In this document: positions 59,879 through 64,000 of the stretch, in pieces | Numbering within the stretch: the stretch's first letter is position 1 | Layout: every line of letters starts with the position of its first letter | Source of the DNA: an uncultured Roseobacter sp. | GTDB taxonomy: Bacteria; Pseudomonadota; Alphaproteobacteria; Rhodobacterales; Rhodobacteraceae | DNA: 64,000 nucleotides | Direction: 5' to 3' | NCBI RefSeq assembly: GCF_947492555.1 | Contig: NZ_CANLNE010000001.1 | Coordinates: 1,353,892 to 1,417,891 of the forward strand | Program-made: the position numbers and the translations under genes | The notes under the pieces: model-generated | Told to the model about the DNA's origin: nothing | Seen by the model: only the letters and a program-made list of their open reading frames with translations | The model's database searches: none

Positions 59879-61906
59879 GTGATCCAGACCCTTTCCGACG
59901 CCCTCGCTCAACAGGGCTATGACACGCTGACCCCGGTGCAGGAGGCTGTCACCGACCCGACGCTGGCGCAGGCGGACCTGCTGGTTTCCGCCCAGACCGG
60001 CTCCGGCAAGACTGTTGGCTTTGGCCTTGCCATTGCGCCCACCCTGCTGGGGGACGACACCCACTTTGACCGCGCCGGTGCACCGCTGGCGCTGGTCATT
60101 GCACCCACGCGCGAGTTGGCCATGCAGGTGAACCGCGAACTTACGTGGCTCTACGGGCTGGCGGGGGCCGCCGTGACCTCCTGCGTCGGCGGCATGGACA
60201 GCCGCAGCGAGCGCCGGGCGCTGGAGCGGGGCGCGCATGTGGTGGTGGCCACGCCCGGACGGCTCTGCGATCACATCAAACGTGGCAACATCGACCTCTC
60301 GGCCATCCGCGCGGTGGTGCTGGACGAAGCGGATGAGATGCTCGATCTGGGCTTTCGGGAAGAGCTGGAATTCATCCTATCGGAAACGCCCGAAGACCGC
60401 CGCACCCTGCTCTTCTCAGCCACTGTCCCGGCCGCCATCGCCAAGCTGGCGCAGAGCTACCAGCGCGATGTGCAGCGTATCTCCACCGCCGGAGAAGCCC
60501 GCCAGCACAGCGATATCGAATACCGCGCGCTCAACACGCATCCGCGCGACATCGACAATGCGATTATCAACATGCTGCGGTTCTACGAGGCCAAGAACGC
60601 GATCATCTTCTGCAACACGCGGGCGGCAGTAGCACGCATGACCTCGCGGCTAACCAACCGCAACTTTTCGGTCGTCGCCCTCTCGGGCGAGCTCACCCAA
60701 TCGGAACGCAGCAACGCGCTGCAATCGCTCCGCGACGGACGTGCACGGGTCTGTGTCGCCACCGATGTGGCCGCACGCGGCATCGATCTGCCGAACCTTG
60801 AACTGGTGATCCACGCCGATCTGCCATCCAATTCCGATACGCTGCTGCACCGCTCAGGGCGCACCGGGCGGGCGGGGCGCAAAGGGGTCTCCGCTCTGAT
60901 CGTACCGCCCAAGATGCGCGGCAAGGCCAACCGCCTGCTGGGCTGGGCCAAGCTGACGGCAGAGTGGGATGTACCCCCCTCCGCCGCCGATGTGCTGGCC
61001 GCAGATCAGACGCGGATGATGTCGGACCCGTCATGGACTGACCCCGTGCCGGATGATGCGCAAGAAATCGTCTCGCAACTGGTCGCTGAATTCTCTGCCG
61101 AGCAACTGGCCGCGGCCTTCGTCAACCTCAGCCGCGCGCGCAAATCCGCGCCCGAGGAGCTGTCCGACCCGAGCGCCAAGGACGACCGCCCGCGCAAGGA
61201 ATTCGGCCCGTCGGTGTGGTTTTCCGTCTCGCTCGGGCGGCGCGACGGGGCCGAGCCGCGCATGCTGCTGCCGATGGTCTGCAAGCGCGGTGACCTGACC
61301 AAGGACGACATCGGCGCAATCCGCATCCAGCAAGACCACAGTTATGTCGAAGTGCTCGCCAGCCGGGCGGATGCTTTTGTGACCGCCGTGGGTCCGGACA
61401 TGACGCTGGAAGACGGCGCACGCCTCACCCGGCTCGACACGCCCCCCAAGCTGGAGCGCAGCGCGCCACCGCGTGGTTCCAAGCCGGATGGCCGGAAACC
61501 ATCCCGCAGCGATGCACCACAGGCACGCGCGCCACGTGAAGAGAAGAAGCCCTATAAGCCCGCCGCCGCCCCCAAGGGGAAAAAGCCGCCAAAGTCGCAT
61601 AAAACCGACCGCTCACCGATGAAGCCCGGGGCCAAGCCCAAAGCGAAATCGGATGTGGCAGCGGATGGTGCGCGTGCGTCACGTGCCAAACCGGTGTGGA
61701 CAAAGGAAAACCGCGATGCGGCAAAATCCGAACGTCCAAAGCGCGACAACCGGGAGGATAGGCCCAAGGGCAAACCGGCGGGCAAGCGCGATGACGGGGC
61801 CTCCAAGAAACGCGCCGCCGACACCTCGAAACGGTTTGTGCCACCGCACAAACGCGGCAAGCCCGGTAGCAAAGGGCCCAACGCGACGCCACGGCGCAAA
61901 CCTTAG
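59879..61906 (+). CDS. DEAD-box RNA helicase (DeaD/CsdA-like)
   Basis: 675 aa. Helicase core: TPVQ, AQTGSGKT, PTRELA, GG, TPGR, DEAD, SAT, then FCNTRAAVARM, ARGIDLP and HRSGRTGRAGR. A DbpA-type RNA-binding domain follows (about 435-510: WFSVSLGRRDGAEPRMLLPM, DIGAIRIQQDHSYVEVLASR). A very basic, low-complexity tail of about 150 residues rich in Lys/Pro/Arg closes the protein. I chose the GTG at 59879, with AAGGA upstream; longer frames add no homology. It overlaps the convergent gene by 4 bp. Confidence 0.93.
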   Translation: MIQTLSDALAQQGYDTLTPVQEAVTDPTLAQADLLVSAQTGSGKTVGFGLAIAPTLLGDDTHFDRAGAPLALVIAPTRELAMQVNRELTWLYGLAGAAVTSCVGGMDSRSERRALERGAHVVVATPGRLCDHIKRGNIDLSAIRAVVLDEADEMLDLGFREELEFILSETPEDRRTLLFSATVPAAIAKLAQSYQRDVQRISTAGEARQHSDIEYRALNTHPRDIDNAIINMLRFYEAKNAIIFCNTRAAVARMTSRLTNRNFSVVALSGELTQSERSNALQSLRDGRARVCVATDVAARGIDLPNLELVIHADLPSNSDTLLHRSGRTGRAGRKGVSALIVPPKMRGKANRLLGWAKLTAEWDVPPSAADVLAADQTRMMSDPSWTDPVPDDAQEIVSQLVAEFSAEQLAAAFVNLSRARKSAPEELSDPSAKDDRPRKEFGPSVWFSVSLGRRDGAEPRMLLPMVCKRGDLTKDDIGAIRIQQDHSYVEVLASRADAFVTAVGPDMTLEDGARLTRLDTPPKLERSAPPRGSKPDGRKPSRSDAPQARAPREEKKPYKPAAAPKGKKPPKSHKTDRSPMKPGAKPKAKSDVAADGARASRAKPVWTKENRDAAKSERPKRDNREDRPKGKPAGKRDDGASKKRAADTSKRFVPPHKRGKPGSKGPNATPRRKP

Positions 61907-62538
61907 GGCTGGTAGCCCATCATCACGACGGTCAACGGGATCGGCGCGACGGCAATCAGCAATGTGATGAGAAAGCCCAAGGGGCTGAAAAGCCTGCTCA
62001 TGCCCGCGAAGAGCGCCAGCCCGCCGCCACCGCCCAGCACCGTGTTGCCGGGCAGGTTGATGGCCAGCGCCAGCGCCACATAGCGATAACCCAGAAGGGC
62101 CAGCAGGAAACGATTGCTTGTGTGGTTACGTAACCGCGCCTCGCAGGCGGCGGGGGGCAGCGCGGCCAGCTCATGCACCAGCGCGGCGGGTTTGTACAGC
62201 CTTAGCCTGCGTAAGGATGCTGCCAACCAGTCCGCAGGCACCAGCCTGCCTATCAGGTAGGAGAGACTGAGTGCCGCAATCATACAGCCATAGACCAGCA
62301 GAGCACTACGTGCGCCAAAGACAGCGATCAGGCCCAGGCCGATCTCGGCCCCAGGGACAAAGGGGATTGCGGAGGCAAGCATGTAGACAAGGCACACCAG
62401 GCCGATCATCCACATCATGCCGCTTACACCCGCCTCGGCTTTTTGCGCAATGGCCCCGGACAGCTGGTCACTGATGATCAGCCCTAACGCGATCAGAATT
62501 GCGTAGATCAGAAGCAACGGCAGCCAGTGCCGGATCAC
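61903..62538 (-). CDS. DedA/TVP38-like membrane protein
   Basis: 211 aa, about five hydrophobic stretches. Key segment: SAIPFVPGAEIGLGLIAVFG with the conserved P-P-E/G region, then RYVALALAINLPGNTVLGGG and AIPLTVVMMGY-like end. This fits the VTT/DedA superfamily of membrane proteins, some of which move lipids; the assignment is tentative. It overlaps the helicase stop by 4 bp, the stop codons of the two genes sharing TTAG. Confidence 0.65.
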   Translation of the reverse strand: MIRHWLPLLLIYAILIALGLIISDQLSGAIAQKAEAGVSGMMWMIGLVCLVYMLASAIPFVPGAEIGLGLIAVFGARSALLVYGCMIAALSLSYLIGRLVPADWLAASLRRLRLYKPAALVHELAALPPAACEARLRNHTSNRFLLALLGYRYVALALAINLPGNTVLGGGGGLALFAGMSRLFSPLGFLITLLIAVAPIPLTVVMMGYQP

Positions 62539-62708
62539 GGTCGAGACCCTGACATCAAGACTGCACTATACGAAATGAAAACATGGAATAAACGCAAAAC
62601 AATAACCTGAAGGCGGGGGTGATGTGCCCGACAATAGGCTTTGTTAACCTTTTTGCGGTCCGGAATCTATCGTGTCGCTTGCGCGGGGCCTGACCATTGC
62701 GTGAGCAA

Positions 62709-63761
62709 CTAGGCGACGCCGTAAGCCGCACGCATCTGCCGGAAGGACAAAAGCCGCCGTTCTTTCTCGTCCCACAGATGCAGTCGGGCGCAAGCGATAC
62801 TCTCGGCGATGCTGAGCCGCTGGGCCTGTGCCAGCTCACCATGATCTCGCAGCACTTCGCTGAGGCGATAAAACGGGATGCGGCTATAGAGGTGATGTAC
62901 GTGATGGATGCCGATATTGGCCGTGAACCACTGCAACACCCGTGGCATGACATAGTGCGACGAACCGTGTAGCGCGGCATCGTGCAGCGCCCAGTCTTCA
63001 GCGTGATCCCAGTGGGTTTCTTCAAACTGATGCTGCACGTAGAAAAGCCACACACCCAGAGTTGCGGCAATCAGCGTTGTTGGGACAAAGACCAGCACCA
63101 ACGGCACCCAGCCACCAAAGTAAAGGATCAGTCCAACCGTCGAAGCCACGCCGATATTGGTGCAGATGGAACTGACCCAAATGCGCCATCCGTCTGCCAT
63201 CAGACCAAAAGGCAGGCGGTTTTCGAGGTAGAAAAGATAAGCCGGACCAATCACGAACAGGACCAGCGGGTGACGATAGGCACGATACCGCAGCCTGCCG
63301 AACCAGTTGCGGGCGCGATATTCGTCCACCGTCAACGTGTAGACATCACCCATGCCGCGTTTCTGCAGATTGCCGGACCCTGCGTGGTGCAGGGCGTGGC
63401 TGCGCCGCCAGACATCATAGGGCGTCAGTGTCAGCACCCCAAGCGCCCGGCCAATCCAGTCGCTGAGCACGCGGTTGTTGAAAAAGGATCCATGGCCACA
63501 ATCGTGTTGGATACAGAAAATACGTACCAGAAACAGGCCGTTGAAACAGGCCAGCGCGAAACCCGCCCAGTAACTTACCGACAAAAGCCACCACGCCAAC
63601 GCCCAGATTGCGAGGAAGGGGACAAGACTGACCGCGATTTCAAACCAGGATCGCGCCGTGTTCGGTTCACGGTAGCGTGCGAGCACCCGGACCCAGCTTG
63701 CAGCAGACCTTGGTGCAGGATCCACTGGGATCGCACCCTCCATCGGGGTTTGGGATGTCAT
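62709..63761 (-). CDS. Fatty-acid desaturase, membrane type
   Basis: 350 aa. Three histidine boxes: HDCGHGS (about 90), HALHHAG (about 127) and HHVHHLYS (about 290), which bind the di-iron centre, on a chassis of about four membrane helices (LVPFLAIWALAWWLLSVSYW first). It inserts a double bond into membrane fatty acids; position of the bond is unknown. The ATG at 63761 follows AAAGGCAG; a GTG at 63803 would add 14 residues. It is a single gene, upstream of a desaturase-unrelated ABC gene. Confidence 0.92.
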   Translation of the reverse strand: MTSQTPMEGAIPVDPAPRSAASWVRVLARYREPNTARSWFEIAVSLVPFLAIWALAWWLLSVSYWAGFALACFNGLFLVRIFCIQHDCGHGSFFNNRVLSDWIGRALGVLTLTPYDVWRRSHALHHAGSGNLQKRGMGDVYTLTVDEYRARNWFGRLRYRAYRHPLVLFVIGPAYLFYLENRLPFGLMADGWRIWVSSICTNIGVASTVGLILYFGGWVPLVLVFVPTTLIAATLGVWLFYVQHQFEETHWDHAEDWALHDAALHGSSHYVMPRVLQWFTANIGIHHVHHLYSRIPFYRLSEVLRDHGELAQAQRLSIAESIACARLHLWDEKERRLLSFRQMRAAYGVA

Positions 63762-63875
63762 GCAGTCTGCCTTTTGTACGCTCGTTTCCTCAGGAATAGT
63801 CACTGCACAGCATTACACAAGCAGATTGAGCATTCCTGAACGAAGCTGTGATCATTGTGACCTTTTACCCATAAA

Positions 63876-63899
63876 AAACGGAGCCCGAAGGCTCCGTTT
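63876..63899 (-). terminator. Rho-independent terminator of the ABC permease gene
   Basis: AAACGGAGCC (63876-63885), loop CGAA, GGCTCCGTTT (63890-63899), followed on the minus strand by TTTATGG. It is 24 bp after the permease stop. Confidence 0.88.
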
Positions 63900-63923
63900 G
63901 AGGATTTGATGCCCTCAGAGGGA

Positions 63924-64000
63924 TCACCCTTTTCCCTTCCATGGGACGAGGAGGCGCTCGGCCCATCGCATGAGCATGTCGATGCCGAAGCCGATCACGC
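63924..64000 (-). CDS. ABC transporter permease, C-terminal end
   Basis: Only the last 25 codons are in the window, reading VIGFGIDMLMRWAERLLVPW then KGKG and stop. This is the usual tail of binding-protein-dependent permeases of the nitrate/taurine/sulfonate (SsuC/TauC) type, where a final membrane helix ends in a basic W-K/R motif. The family call is tentative, because the diagnostic loop lies outside the window. A strong terminator follows. Confidence 0.6.
   Translation of the reverse strand, partial: VIGFGIDMLMRWAERLLVPWKGKG

Overview
The window is high-GC, tightly packed alphaproteobacterial chromosome. Gene content points to a marine Roseobacter-group member of the Rhodobacterales: dnaX-ybaB-recR, COQ9 divergent from rpsU, a TrcR (DUF1013) gene, a FYDLN-acid protein, the DgcN/DgcA D-glutamate genes, malyl-CoA lyase and a urtABCDE urea transporter. 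No rRNA operon, prophage or CRISPR array was seen. The genus cannot be fixed from sequence reading alone.

Layout. 1-5.6 kb: end of a membrane-anchored cytochrome c, prephenate dehydratase, two SRPBCC-type proteins, NudC, a cyclic-nucleotide phosphodiesterase/nucleotidase. 5.66-5.76 kb: small SRP RNA. 5.8-7.4 kb: an alpha/beta hydrolase divergent from a TetR regulator, with two operator-like palindromes between them. 7.4-10.7 kb: dnaX, a RidA protein, ybaB, recR. 11.8-18.1 kb: TrcR, RNase T2, two tandem quinone oxidoreductases, COQ9, rpsU, and a CAP-domain protein with a long Pro/Glu linker. 18.2-25.2 kb: Lrp/alanine dehydrogenase, LysR/DUF1330, an SbtA-like bicarbonate permease with a divergent LysR, mscL, a glutathione transferase, YtoQ. 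25.2-36 kb, all on the minus strand: pheT, esterase, small membrane protein, pheS, an amino-acid ABC transporter, an LpxL-type acyltransferase, rplT, rpmI, a small membrane protein, pyk.

36.2-41.8 kb: DUF1244, then a minus-strand operon dgcN-dgcA-nudK-D-amino-acid transaminase, divergent from malyl-CoA lyase. The intergenic space carries four copies of GCAATTT. 41.8-46.5 kb: Lrp/LysE, accA, GNAT, GntR, a YgjP-type metallopeptidase, a FYDLN-acid protein. 46.6-49.3 kb: tRNA-Ala(GGC) followed by a decayed IS1182-type transposase and an EamA/GNAT pair; this is the only clearly accessory stretch. 49.3-52.9 kb: a YCII (DGPF) gene with an ECF42-type sigma factor, then VOC, MAPEG, TfoX-N and DUF2461 genes, with a candidate sigma-dependent promoter at the head and a long hairpin at the end. 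53.2-59.1 kb: urtABCDE. 59.1-64 kb: LysE exporter, DEAD-box RNA helicase, a DedA-like membrane protein, a fatty-acid desaturase, and the 3' end of an ABC permease.

How it fits together. Several blocks concern nitrogen and amino-acid acquisition: urea uptake, polar amino-acid uptake, alanine dehydrogenase under an Lrp regulator, two LysE exporters, and D-glutamate conversion through N-acetyl intermediates. The best candidates for new biology are the dgc/D-transaminase operon with its repeated upstream motif, the ECF42 module, and the CAP/Pro-Glu protein.
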